Shown here: positions 1 to 8,866 of the stretch, one piece after another
Position numbering within the stretch: the first letter of the stretch is position 1
Layout: each line of letters begins with the position of its first letter
NCBI RefSeq assembly: GCF_002858865.1
Contig: NZ_PJRR01000014.1
Coordinates: forward strand, 186,001-250,000
Direction: 5' to 3'
DNA: 64,000 bases
From: Caulobacter vibrioides
Lineage (GTDB): Bacteria > Pseudomonadota > Alphaproteobacteria > Caulobacterales > Caulobacteraceae
Program-made: the position numbers and the translations under genes
The notes under the pieces: generated by a model
What the model was told of the DNA's origin: nothing
Databases searched by the model: none
Seen by the model: only the letters and a program-made list of their open reading frames with translations

Positions 1-3000
1 AGGTTGAGCTGTCGTCCCGTATGGACGCGGCTGGCGATCACGCGACTGTGGCGGCCGACATGGGCGTCATAGGCCAGGGCGTCGCCCAGATTGACCACGC
101 CCGTCTCGATCTGAGCCTGCTCGCTGATCCGGTAGCGGACACTGAGATCGGTGGCGAACACCGGTCGGATCCAGAGATTGTCCCAATCCCCCGGCGCTTC
201 CAGCGTATTGTATTCCGACAGCAGCGCCCCGGTGTAACGGGCGTTGAGACGCACGCGCCAGGGGCCGCGTTCGTACACTCCCGCAAGGTTGGCCAGCCAG
301 GCGGGCGCGGACTGCATGGGCGTCGCGCGGCCGAACTCGTCACTTCCCAGGTCCGCCTGCGTCCATTGCCGGCTGACGCTGCCCGACACCTCAAAGCTCG
401 CCGCCGGATCGAAGGCGGGTCGCAGTCGGCGGACCCATTCGGCCTGCAGTCCCCGAACCGTGGCCACACCGCCGTTCTGCGGCGTGATCAGCCGCGCCAG
501 GCCGGGCCTCGGCCGGGGCGCGGCGCCGGTATAGATGCCGCCGCTCTCAAACAGGATGTTGTCGAGGCGCTTGGCCCAGGCCGAGAGCCCCCAGCCGCCG
601 TCGCGCGTGGTCTGAAGCCACTGCAGATCCAGATTGACGGCGGTGATGGCCTCAAGGTCGGGATTGCCCTGGGTCAGCACCTGAGCGCCTTGCTCGTCGG
701 TGGTGAGGGCCGCGCCGCCGCCCAGTTGGTAAAGGGCTGGTCGACTGTAGGAGCGCCACAGTCCGGCGCGCAGGACGCGCCCTTGATCCGGACGCCAGGT
801 CATGAACAGCGAGGGCAGGGTTTCGCCGAACCGGCTGCGGTCGCTGCGCCATTCGCCCGGCTGTTCGCCGGACGCCAGGGCCTTGACCAGCCAGTAGCGG
901 CTGCGAACGGCGGTGTCCTCGCGCCGCACGCCGGCCATCAATTCGACAGCGCCCAGGCGGGCGGTCACCAAGCCATAGGCGGCGAAGACAACCTCGCGGC
1001 CGAACTGGCTCCGACAGTTGAGGTTGTTGATCTCGATCTTCCCGCAGCCGTCCAGACTGCCGGGACCGACAGCCCGGTCGAACCAGGCCGCCAGCGCCTG
1101 ATGATCCACGCGCGGCGCCCGCCAGTCGTAGACGCCGGGCCATACCGCCGGCCAGGTTTCACCGGTCGTGATCCCCAGATCGCGCCAGGTCAGGCCGGCC
1201 TGTCCCAGAACCACCGCGAAGGGCGGATTGGTCCAGTTGCGGTTGGTGACCTCGCGCCGGCTGGCGGAGGCCGAGGCGCCCGCCTTGACCGTCAGCGGGC
1301 CGCCGTCCAGCCACTCGACGTCAAACGCCGCCTGGACCCTGTCCTGGGCGCTGTGCTGCTCGGTCCGCTGACCCGCGCGACGGGCCAGCAGGCGGGTGTC
1401 GGCCTGGTCCAGATCCGCCCGAAGCTCCGGCGTCAGACGGGGGCGGGGAAAGCCGCCCGTGCTGTCGATCAGCAATCCGGCATAGGGGCGAGCGGTTTGT
1501 CCCTGGTTGAAGGCGTCGTTCTGGTTGACGCGGATCGAGGCCTCGAGGCGATCGGGACGATCGCTGGTGGCGCGGCTCAAGGTCAGGCGCGGCGTCAGCA
1601 GCCACGCGCCCGTTCGCCCCGCCCAATGGCCCGGAACAACGCCGCGCCCCGCCAGGGTCAGGACGGTGAGCCCGACATCGTCGGGATTGGTTTCGTACCA
1701 GACGCGGCTGGAGACCTCGCCCAGCGACAGGCGGTAGCCGCCGGCCGGATCCGGCGTCCAACGGCGCGCGCCGCCGACCAGTTGGGTCAGGGTCGAGTTC
1801 TGCTCGGTGCGGGACCGCAGATCGACGAGGGTCAGGCTCAAGGAACGGTCATCGGCGGGCCGCCAGTCCGCCGCGATCATCACCGCACGGCTGCGTTCGA
1901 ACACCTCGGAGACGCCCGTGTTGAGCGCTGTCAGCGCCAGGTCCGCCTCGGGGCGGGTCGGGTCGCGGGGCGCGCCGTAGAAGTTCGGACCGGGCGTCGC
2001 CGACCAGGCCCAGGCCCAGCCCTGGTCGTTCTGCGCCGACATCACGCCGGCCATCTCCGCGCTGACCAGCCGCCGCGTGGCGCGCCGCAAGCTGGCGGCG
2101 ATCCCCAGCTGGTCCTGAGCCCCAAAGCGTCCGGCCATCACCACGCCCTGGCCGCCGCCCCGCCCCGAGGCGTTGTAGCGGCGAGCCAGGTCAGCCGAGC
2201 GCGTCCAGGCTGTCATCTCCAGCCAGCGGCGCTTGGCGAAGTCGCCCGCGCGAAACGGTCGGAAATCGATCGCTCCGGCGATCAGGTCGCCCTCCAGATC
2301 CGGGCGTCCGGTTCGGTGGATGACCACTTCGGAAAAGCCTTCCGGCGGGATCATGCTCAGCTGCACGCCGCGCGAATGCGGCAGCCCCTGGGCCACCGGC
2401 GCGCCTTGCATCAGGGTGACGCTGAATTCGGGATTGAGCCCGCGCAACCCCACGAACAGGCCCTCCCCGCGGGTGGCCGAATCGACGCCGGACACAAAGG
2501 ACCGTCCGGTGGTCAGCACCGTGGTGTCCGGCAGGCTGGCGATCGCATCGGTCATGTTGCTGATCGCCCGGCCCTCATAGCGATCCCGCGACAGCAGACT
2601 GAGAGCCAGGGGGGCGGCCATGGCGTCGATGAAGTCATCGCGCACCGCGCGCGACCCTCGCTGGGGCGAGCGCGCGCCCAGCACCGTAACGGGGGTCACG
2701 GCGGTCGGCGGATCGTCGCGCGGCGGAGCTTGACGGGTCACCGGCGTGGCCGGGGCGGCGGCGGCCTTGGGGCGACGAAAGATCACGAAGGTTCGGGCGT
2801 CGAGGCGCCGCGCCGCCAGGGGCTGACCTTCCAGAAGGCGCGCCAGGGCGGCCGGCGCGGTCGCGCCGACGTCCGCCGGCAGCGTCACGCGGGCTTGCGG
2901 CAAGTCCGCCGCCGAGAACAGGATCTGCAGGCGCCCCTGGTCGGCCAGTCGCCTGAGGGCCTGCTCCAGGGGCAGAACAACGTCTGGGGGCGCGGGGCGC

Positions 3001-3119
3001 GAAGCGCGGGGCTGCGGCGCCGCAGACGCCTCGACCACCGTCAGCGCCAGCACCGTCCCGAGGCAAAGGCGCCCAAGGTAATCGCCCATCGATGCGCCGC
3101 CGCCGCCCGCCAAGGTCAT
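1..3119 (-). CDS. FecA-like TonB-dependent receptor with STN domain (3' end off window)
   Basis: The frame is open from an ATG at 3119 to the window edge, at least 1039 codons. The N-terminus has a hydrophobic export signal (about residues 12-33). Residues 48-116 read as a secretin/TonB N-terminal (STN) domain, with motifs such as LEQALRRLAD and ILFSAADLP. A plug-like region follows (AISNMTDAIASLPDTTV). The last visible part has beta-barrel character (RLNARYTGALLSEYNT and nearby strands), so probably only a few residues are missing. STN-bearing receptors both import a ligand and signal through FecR to an ECF sigma factor. The divergent sigma and FecR genes next door fit this exactly. The ligand cannot be told from sequence. 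A second possible start is the ATG at 3089, which begins directly at the signal peptide. A long open frame on the opposite strand is an antisense shadow. Confidence 0.88.
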   Translation of the reverse strand, partial: MTLAGGGGASMGDYLGRLCLGTVLALTVVEASAAPQPRASRPAPPDVVLPLEQALRRLADQGRLQILFSAADLPQARVTLPADVGATAPAALARLLEGQPLAARRLDARTFVIFRRPKAAAAPATPVTRQAPPRDDPPTAVTPVTVLGARSPQRGSRAVRDDFIDAMAAPLALSLLSRDRYEGRAISNMTDAIASLPDTTVLTTGRSFVSGVDSATRGEGLFVGLRGLNPEFSVTLMQGAPVAQGLPHSRGVQLSMIPPEGFSEVVIHRTGRPDLEGDLIAGAIDFRPFRAGDFAKRRWLEMTAWTRSADLARRYNASGRGGGQGVVMAGRFGAQDQLGIAASLRRATRRLVSAEMAGVMSAQNDQGWAWAWSATPGPNFYGAPRDPTRPEADLALTALNTGVSEVFERSRAVMIAADWRPADDRSLSLTLVDLRSRTEQNSTLTQLVGGARRWTPDPAGGYRLSLGEVSSRVWYETNPDDVGLTVLTLAGRGVVPGHWAGRTGAWLLTPRLTLSRATSDRPDRLEASIRVNQNDAFNQGQTARPYAGLLIDSTGGFPRPRLTPELRADLDQADTRLLARRAGQRTEQHSAQDRVQAAFDVEWLDGGPLTVKAGASASASRREVTNRNWTNPPFAVVLGQAGLTWRDLGITTGETWPAVWPGVYDWRAPRVDHQALAAWFDRAVGPGSLDGCGKIEINNLNCRSQFGREVVFAAYGLVTARLGAVELMAGVRREDTAVRSRYWLVKALASGEQPGEWRSDRSRFGETLPSLFMTWRPDQGRVLRAGLWRSYSRPALYQLGGGAALTTDEQGAQVLTQGNPDLEAITAVNLDLQWLQTTRDGGWGLSAWAKRLDNILFESGGIYTGAAPRPRPGLARLITPQNGGVATVRGLQAEWVRRLRPAFDPAASFEVSGSVSRQWTQADLGSDEFGRATPMQSAPAWLANLAGVYERGPWRVRLNARYTGALLSEYNTLEAPGDWDNLWIRPVFATDLSVRYRISEQAQIETGVVNLGDALAYDAHVGRHSRVIASRVHTGRQLN

Positions 3120-3277
3120 ACGGTCCCGTTCATCCAGGCCGCTCCTCTAGCGGCGCTGTGTAATGGCTTTCTGACACTCGCCGCTCTATGCTGGCCGCAT
3201 CGGCGTTCTCCTGATCGCGCGGCCCGCCGTTGCGGTATCCCGGGCCCAGGACAGGCGCGCAGCGGCGCGGACGCGAC

Positions 3278-3796
3278 GTGATTGATGGAACGGATTTGCT
3301 TCAGGACCTGGTCGGCCGCTTTGACGGCCGCTTGCGTCGCTATGTCTCGAAGTATCTGGAACCGGCCGACATCGACGACGCCCTGCATGACATCTATGCG
3401 CGCCTGGCCCGCCAGACGATGCGGATACCGCCCCCCAGTTTCAACAGCACCTATGTCTTCAAGACCGCTGATGGCGTCCTGCGCGACCTGCATCGCCGGC
3501 GGCGGGTCCGGGACGCGGATCGACACGTGGAACTGACCGACGACATTCCATCGGACACGCCGACGCCGTTCGACTCCGCGCGCTGGCGGCAGAATCTGGA
3601 CCGGCTGCGTGCGGCGATCCTCACCCTGCCCCGACAGGAGCGTCTCGTGTTGATGATGCACCGGATCGAAGGGCGCAAACTCACCGAAATCGCCGAAAGC
3701 CAGCGGATTCCGCTGCGAACGGTGCAACAGCTTCTGGCGCAGGCTTTGGCGCGGTGTCGCGGAAAGCTCAAGGAGGATGGATGGTTCGAGCTGTGA
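3278..3796 (+). CDS. ECF RNA polymerase sigma factor (FecI-like)
   Basis: A protein of about 172 aa with the two regions of an ECF sigma factor. Region 2 reads LLQDLVGRFDGRLRRYVSK and then IDDALHDIYARLARQ. Region 4 carries the helix-turn-helix around LPRQERLVLMMHRIEGRKL and IAESQRIPLRTVQQLLAQ. The gene is divergent from a receptor with an STN signalling domain and is followed by fecR, the standard FecI-FecR-FecA surface-signalling arrangement. The expected job is to transcribe the receptor gene when ligand is bound. The start is uncertain: I chose the GTG at 3278, which places region 2 at the N-terminus, but a TTG at 3230 is in frame. The 3' end overlaps fecR by 16 bases, implying translational coupling. 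Confidence 0.87.
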   Translation: MIDGTDLLQDLVGRFDGRLRRYVSKYLEPADIDDALHDIYARLARQTMRIPPPSFNSTYVFKTADGVLRDLHRRRRVRDADRHVELTDDIPSDTPTPFDSARWRQNLDRLRAAILTLPRQERLVLMMHRIEGRKLTEIAESQRIPLRTVQQLLAQALARCRGKLKEDGWFEL

Positions 3797-4743
3797 CATC
3801 CTTCCGCACTTCACGACCGGAGCGGCCCCGGATCGCGCCTTCGGATCTGGCCGCCGCCTCGTCGCTGGTCGAGTCCTGGGCGGCCGAGGAGGCGGGACGA
3901 GTCACGTCTGTGGCTCAGCGGCCGGATTCTGCGGAACGGGAAACCGAAGCGGTCTGGGACGCTCTCGGCGCACTCGATGCCGAAGACTTCGGCCTATCCA
4001 CGCCGGCGCCGGCTCCTCTGTGGCGGCGGCGTGAGGTTCAGATCGGCGGGTTCACCGCCCTGGCGGCATGTCTGGCCGCAGCGGTGTGGCTCCATGGCCA
4101 AGGCGACGTCGAGACCTTCGCCACCGGCGCGGGCGAGCGGCGGATCGTGGCGCTCAAGGACGGCTCGCGGCTCGAGTTGAACACGCGCTCGCATCTGGAG
4201 GTTCGGATTTCATCCCGCGAGCGACACGTGCGGATGCTGGACGGCGAGGCGCTGTTCATGGTTGCGGCGCGCCCGGACCACCAGCCCTTCACGATCGACG
4301 CCGGCGCCGCGCGGATCAAGGTGACCGGCACTCAGTTCAACGTGCGCAAGACCAGCGACCAAACCCGGGTGGACCTGCTGGAAGGCCATGTCGAGGTGCG
4401 GAGTCGAGGCGCCGAGCAGGCCTTGCGCCTCGGAGCAGGTCAGGCCGTGACGGTCAGCGCGTCCGGCGCCACGCTGGTTCGCCAGCCGGCCGATCGGGCG
4501 GCGGTGAACGACTGGCGCGCGGGCCGCGTGACCTTGACCAGGGCCCGGCTGGACGCGGCGGTCGCCCATATCAACCGCTACGCCCGTAAACCCCTGACTC
4601 TGGCGGAGCCGGCTTTGGGCGACCTGACTGTCGACGGCGTATTCGAGGCGCGGGACACGGGAACCTTCGCGCGAGCGGTGGCGAGTCTGCATAATCTCGA
4701 ATTGAGGGAGCAGCCCGACCGCATCGTGCTTTCAAGGCCATAG
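3781..4743 (+). CDS. FecR family anti-sigma factor / signal transducer
   Basis: About 320 aa. The cytoplasmic N-terminal part is followed by one membrane segment (near residues 85-105, FTALAACLAAAVWLHG). The periplasmic FecR domain follows, with the family signatures LKDGSRLELNTRS, LDGEALFMVA and VTGTQFNVR, then a C-terminal STN-like portion (VDGVFEARDTGTFARAV). It should hold the upstream sigma factor inactive or activate it when the divergent receptor signals. The ATG at 3781 has a strong ribosome site (AAGGAGG at 3770-3776) inside the end of the sigma gene. The upstream in-frame GTG at 3754 is less likely. Its TAG stop is also the first three bases of an intergenic palindrome. Confidence 0.9.
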   Translation: MVRAVTSFRTSRPERPRIAPSDLAAASSLVESWAAEEAGRVTSVAQRPDSAERETEAVWDALGALDAEDFGLSTPAPAPLWRRREVQIGGFTALAACLAAAVWLHGQGDVETFATGAGERRIVALKDGSRLELNTRSHLEVRISSRERHVRMLDGEALFMVAARPDHQPFTIDAGAARIKVTGTQFNVRKTSDQTRVDLLEGHVEVRSRGAEQALRLGAGQAVTVSASGATLVRQPADRAAVNDWRAGRVTLTRARLDAAVAHINRYARKPLTLAEPALGDLTVDGVFEARDTGTFARAVASLHNLELREQPDRIVLSRP

Positions 4744-4795
4744 AGCTCTTTCCGATCCGACCGCCGTTTCGCGGGGATCGGAAGAGGCTTTGGCG
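4741..4795. repeat. Intergenic palindrome, divergent copy of the subtype B family
   Basis: Begins with TAGAGCTCTTTCCGATCC, whose TAG is the fecR stop codon, and runs through an inverted arm ending GGGGATCGGAAGAGGC. The inner part (CGATCCGACCGCCG ... GATCGG) matches the palindrome at 27550-27601 at many positions. It may fold as a hairpin and terminate the sigma-fecR transcript. Confidence 0.6.
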
Positions 4796-5299
4796 CTCGG
4801 CGCCCTAGCGCTACGGGATCTGCCATCCCACACCGGTCGGGGCGCCATCGAAGGCCCCACGAAGACAGCGTCAGCTGGTCCCTGCGGTGTTCGGTGGCGA
4901 TCCGCAAACACTGTCCGCCCACTGATTAAGGCTGCCGGCCTTTGCGACTTGATCGCAAGGGCGCTCGGTGTTTAGCGACGCCTGACCATGCCATTATATC
5001 GCGTATAGACGTTGAATCCTACCTTGACGTGTATTTCGCAATGTGGCTCCCTCTTGGTGAGGGGGCGAGCGATGGTTGAAGAACCGCAATCAGACGCGAC
5101 GTTTCCGACGTGCGCACGGACCTCGACGGCGTCGCCGCGCCCTTCTGGCTTGCCCCCGCGCAGAGCGCAGCGATGGGGGCAGGGACAGCTGAGATTGTCT
5201 CCGAGGCTTCAGGGGCCCGCTCGTCTTGGCCAAGGCGGCGCCCGTCGCCCTATCCGCGCCTGCTGTTCCTAGAACTTCAACCCAGAAGGACGTCGTCCC
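4744..5299. other. Gene-free stretch upstream of the LodA cluster
   Basis: No convincing gene. Short open frames here lack homology signals and ribosome sites. Apart from the palindrome at its left end it holds a small inverted repeat at 4942-4958 (TTGCGA, 5-base loop, TCGCAA) and an AT-richer patch around 4993-5010 (TATATCGCGTATA). A TTGACG at 5024-5029 could be a -35 element, but I cannot match a good -10. It most likely carries the promoter and a long leader for the downstream six-gene cluster. Confidence 0.4.
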
Positions 5300-7120
5300 A
5301 TGCCTGTCCTGTCCAGCTTCTCGCTTCCCGCCTTTATCGAGGACATCCCGACCGACACCCCTGAGAACAAGGCGCTGAACGCTGAACTGAAGTGGCGCTG
5401 GAACGTCAATGTTACGGGCTGGATCGCCCAGGCCATGCCGGGCGCGCCGTGCTATTTCTATGATCCCACGACTACGGACATTCCGACCGGCACGGGCTCC
5501 GCGCCTGTGACCTGGAACGCCTTCCCAGGGCGCCTCCAACAGTTCTACAGCGCCAGTCCGCCGAACACGCCGGCCAACCCCTACAAACTGCCCCAGGATC
5601 AGATCTACAGCCTCGCCGACACCGGCTATTACCTGACCGGCGACGGCGGCAAGGCGACCTTCCAGAACATCCCGGCGGCGCTGTGCCCCGAGGCCGACTG
5701 GACCGGCGACCTGAAGACGTTCGGTCCCTATGGCCCGCGGGGCTGGCTGGACGAGTATTGCGAGTGGAGCGCCGCGCGTGACGCCAATGGCAACCTCGTG
5801 CGGATCGACTTTGCCTGCGAGAACCCCGAATACTGGACCACTCTGTGGAAGGTCAGCCCGGAGACCGTGGCCGGCCTCTATCAATCGATCCTCAACTGGG
5901 ACGCGCCGGCCGAGCGCCAGGTCAGCGTCGCGCTGGAGGATCTGCAACTGAGTGTGGGCGGCAAAGCCGTCATAGATCCGGAAACGGGGCGCCCCGCCTA
6001 CAATCCGCTCAACAAGTGGAACAGCGGCCCGGTTGCTGTCCGCATCGGCGAGCCGAGCGGCTTCTCGGGTGGCGCTCTCCATCTGACCAGCACGCCCAAC
6101 ACCCTGCAGACCGAGCTTGGCCTGGCCGGCGCCTCGACCGTGCAGTTCTCCAGCGGCAACAGCGACCAGCAGGCCCTGATCTGCTGCGGCCAGTTTGGCC
6201 AGGAGTATCGCCACAGCGATCCTCATATCGGACAGTCGGTCAACGCCGTAGTGGCCGGGGCGCTGACCGGCGGCGCGCCGCAGTTGCTGTGCCTGGCCGA
6301 TCCCGTGGGCCTCTACATCCAGCCGCTGAACAATCCCCTGCTGTTCACCTTCGGACCGGCGATCAACCCCGGCAATCTGCCCGGAGGAGCCCAGGCCAGT
6401 GACGTCTTCCAGATCGTGCGCGGCGCGGCTTCGGTCACCGATCCCGTGACCGGCCAGCCGTTCCCCGGCGCCATGATCCTGCACGTCGTCTGTCAGATCC
6501 CTTCGGCCTGGCTGGCCGCCTATCCCGATATGACCCTGGCCGACATTCAGATCGGCGGCGCGCCGATCACCTGGGCTGGCCAGGTCGCCACCCAGTTCAA
6601 TATCGGCCTCTACGCCCGGCCGCTGTCCGCCGGCTCAACGCCGCCGACCGAACAATGCGCCAGCGGCCTGCAGAGTCCGTCGCAGCCGCTGCAGAGCCTG
6701 ATCTTCACCAGCCTCTGGGACGCCTACTACAACCAGGTCGAGATCGCCCCGACCGGCCAGACCATGTCGCTGGCCAGCAACACCACCTTCATCGCGCCAT
6801 GCCTGGTGGCGGATGGGCAGGCCAAGGCCCTGACCCTGACGGTGGTCAACCCCTCGCAGCCCTCGCCCCTGCCCAAGGTGGCGGTGCTCCTGGCGGACGG
6901 TTCAGGACCGGACCCGGACATTACCGTGAGCGTCGAGGGGACCAGCCAAGCCGACTACGCCGTGCCCGGTAACTCCTATCCCGGCAGTTACACGGCGCTG
7001 GCGCTGCAGGTCACGATTTCCCCCAAGGCTGCGGCGGGTCTGCGCGGGGTCATGGTGACCGATCCCTCCGGCGTCAGCAGCAGCCTGCCGGCGGCGCTCT
7101 ACATCCTGGACGCGGAGTAG
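5300..7120 (+). CDS. Unrecognised 606-aa protein, first gene of LodA cluster
   Basis: I do not recognise a family. The ATG at 5300 follows a purine-rich site (AGAAGGACG). There is no signal peptide or membrane segment, so it is probably cytoplasmic unless exported with a partner. The N-terminal third is rich in aromatic residues with motifs GPRGWLDEYCEWS and CENPEYWTTLW. The middle and C-terminal parts look beta-rich, with Gly, Pro and Thr stretches and an Ig-like tail (ALTLTVVNPSQPSPLPKVAV). Eight or so cysteines are spread along the chain, including a CC pair at ALICCGQFG. It is separated from the next gene by 4 bases, so the two are surely co-transcribed. Its placement ahead of a CxxCH protein and a quinoprotein oxidase suggests an accessory or substrate-handling role, which is inference. 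Confidence 0.7.
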   Translation: MPVLSSFSLPAFIEDIPTDTPENKALNAELKWRWNVNVTGWIAQAMPGAPCYFYDPTTTDIPTGTGSAPVTWNAFPGRLQQFYSASPPNTPANPYKLPQDQIYSLADTGYYLTGDGGKATFQNIPAALCPEADWTGDLKTFGPYGPRGWLDEYCEWSAARDANGNLVRIDFACENPEYWTTLWKVSPETVAGLYQSILNWDAPAERQVSVALEDLQLSVGGKAVIDPETGRPAYNPLNKWNSGPVAVRIGEPSGFSGGALHLTSTPNTLQTELGLAGASTVQFSSGNSDQQALICCGQFGQEYRHSDPHIGQSVNAVVAGALTGGAPQLLCLADPVGLYIQPLNNPLLFTFGPAINPGNLPGGAQASDVFQIVRGAASVTDPVTGQPFPGAMILHVVCQIPSAWLAAYPDMTLADIQIGGAPITWAGQVATQFNIGLYARPLSAGSTPPTEQCASGLQSPSQPLQSLIFTSLWDAYYNQVEIAPTGQTMSLASNTTFIAPCLVADGQAKALTLTVVNPSQPSPLPKVAVLLADGSGPDPDITVSVEGTSQADYAVPGNSYPGSYTALALQVTISPKAAAGLRGVMVTDPSGVSSSLPAALYILDAE

Positions 7121-7124
7121 ATCC

Positions 7125-8708
7125 ATGCGCCGGCTTGGCCTCCCCCGCTCCGCCGTGACCGTCTGCGCCGGGGCCCTGGCTCTGGTCCTGGCCGTGGCCT
7201 TGATGGTGATCGGGGAGAGACCGCCGGCGCGGGTGGCGGCCGCCCAGGCCCAGGCCAGCCCCTGCAACGTGTTCGGCGTGCAGCCGGTGACCCTGACGCC
7301 GACCCTGCCGACCTCGTTCGCCTCCGCCACCGCCCAGCTCGGGGCCGACTGCATGGCCTGGCAGAGCTTCATCAGCCTCAACTGGGCGGCCGATCCGAAC
7401 AATCCGGGGCAACCCGACCCCAATGTCCCGGCCTCCAGCTTCGGCGCCCCGGGCGACACCTCGCCCAAGGTCTGGGAGACCTATCTGGAAGCGTCCGCGG
7501 TGTTCAGCGCCCCCCAAGGCTCGGCGAAGACCCTTTGGGCGGCCGAGCGGCCGGCGATCAAGTCGCTGGTCCGGGTCTCCAAGCAGGGCGCCACCGACCT
7601 GTCGCTCAGCGGCATCAGGCAGGCCGGCGACGGCAAGTGGCTGACCAGCCAGGCAGGACAGCTCACCTATTACGAAGTTCGGATGAACCAGGATGAGTAC
7701 CAGTTCATCACGACCAATGTCTTCTCGGGCTCGGACCTGACCACCTATGCAGGCCAGGCCGCGTGCGCCGCCGGCCAGAACGGCAAGGGCGGCCTGATCC
7801 TGCCCGCCGGCGGCGGCGCCACGGGGGCGACCCTGGACGCCGACTGCCTGGGCAATCCGGCCAAGTACGGGGCCAATGTCGGGGCGATTGAGATCAAGGC
7901 CGCCTGGGTCCCGCTGCCCTCGGACCATTCCCTCGACTACCGTTACAAGACCGCTGTCGCCCGGGTCACCAATCCCGATACCGGCCAGACCACCCAGGTC
8001 ACGGTGGGTCTGGTGGGGCTGCACATCATCCGCAAGGTGCAGGGCGCGCCGCAGTTCGTTTGGGCCACGTTCGAGCAGATCGACAACAGTCCCGATGAGG
8101 CCGGCGGGGGTTTCAGCGCGCCCGCCCTTCCAGCCAATCCGCACCAGAAGGCGCTGGGTCGTTACACCTACTTCAACCCGAACTGCACGACGGCGACCGA
8201 TCCGACCTACAAGTGCCAGCACAACGCCCTGCCGGGGCCCCCGTGCGACGCCAAGGGCCAGCCGGCCGGCTGCTATCCTTATTCGGCGCCGATGCAGATC
8301 ACCCGACTCGTCCCGGTAGACGCGACTGCGAACGCGGTGACGGGCTATGTCTGGAGCCTGCTGCCGGCCAACTCTGTCTACAACTACTACCGGCTGATCA
8401 ACGTCCAGTGGCCCAACAGCCCGACCGTCGTGAAGGCGGGCAGCACCGTGCCGCTGCCCAATGGTGACATCACCCCCTCCAGCAAGTCCGGCATCGTCGC
8501 CAACACCACCTTGGAGACCTACCAGCAGAGCAAGAACGCCTGCATGGACTGTCACCAGAGCGCGCCGATCGCGACGCCGAAGACCCTCAGAACGGCCCTA
8601 GTCGCCGGACGCGGCACGACGAAGGTTCAGCCGAAAAACCTGGTCAAGGGCAGCGCCAGCCTCGCCTCGGACTACTCGTTCGTGTTCGTCAGTGAGACGA
8701 GGCGCTAG
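7125..8708 (+). CDS. Exported protein with single CxxCH c-type haem motif
   Basis: 527 aa. An N-terminal hydrophobic stretch (about residues 9-30, VTVCAGALALVLAVALMVIG) is a signal peptide or anchor, which points to the periplasm. Near the C-terminus lies one haem-attachment motif, C473-M-D-C476-H477 (NACMDCHQSAPIA). Most of the remaining chain has no family I can name: tryptophan-rich segments, VGLHIIRKVQ, and a Cys-rich loop around residues 350-385 (NPNCTT, KCQHNALPGPPCD). It could carry electrons to or from the oxidase encoded two genes on, or it could be a non-electron-transfer protein with a haem site. The motif is seen directly; the role is inferred from context. Confidence 0.72.
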   Translation: MRRLGLPRSAVTVCAGALALVLAVALMVIGERPPARVAAAQAQASPCNVFGVQPVTLTPTLPTSFASATAQLGADCMAWQSFISLNWAADPNNPGQPDPNVPASSFGAPGDTSPKVWETYLEASAVFSAPQGSAKTLWAAERPAIKSLVRVSKQGATDLSLSGIRQAGDGKWLTSQAGQLTYYEVRMNQDEYQFITTNVFSGSDLTTYAGQAACAAGQNGKGGLILPAGGGATGATLDADCLGNPAKYGANVGAIEIKAAWVPLPSDHSLDYRYKTAVARVTNPDTGQTTQVTVGLVGLHIIRKVQGAPQFVWATFEQIDNSPDEAGGGFSAPALPANPHQKALGRYTYFNPNCTTATDPTYKCQHNALPGPPCDAKGQPAGCYPYSAPMQITRLVPVDATANAVTGYVWSLLPANSVYNYYRLINVQWPNSPTVVKAGSTVPLPNGDITPSSKSGIVANTTLETYQQSKNACMDCHQSAPIATPKTLRTALVAGRGTTKVQPKNLVKGSASLASDYSFVFVSETRR

Positions 8709-8866
8709 GGCCAGGGCAATCACTATCTATAGGGGTTTTCCGTTATCAGTATCTTTATACTTGTATTTCCGTGCGGATGTCGCAAGGTGCGCCGATCGGG
8801 CGAAGCGGCACCGAGATGGCGCTAGCTAAGAACTGGGCCACTGGCCCGGCGGTTGGGGAAACGATC

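Noticed and set aside
21-3281. Very long plus-strand open frame of over 1000 codons
   Set aside because: Antisense shadow of the TonB receptor gene; its translation is Arg/Gly/Pro-rich and shows no domain, while the minus frame gives clear STN and barrel motifs.
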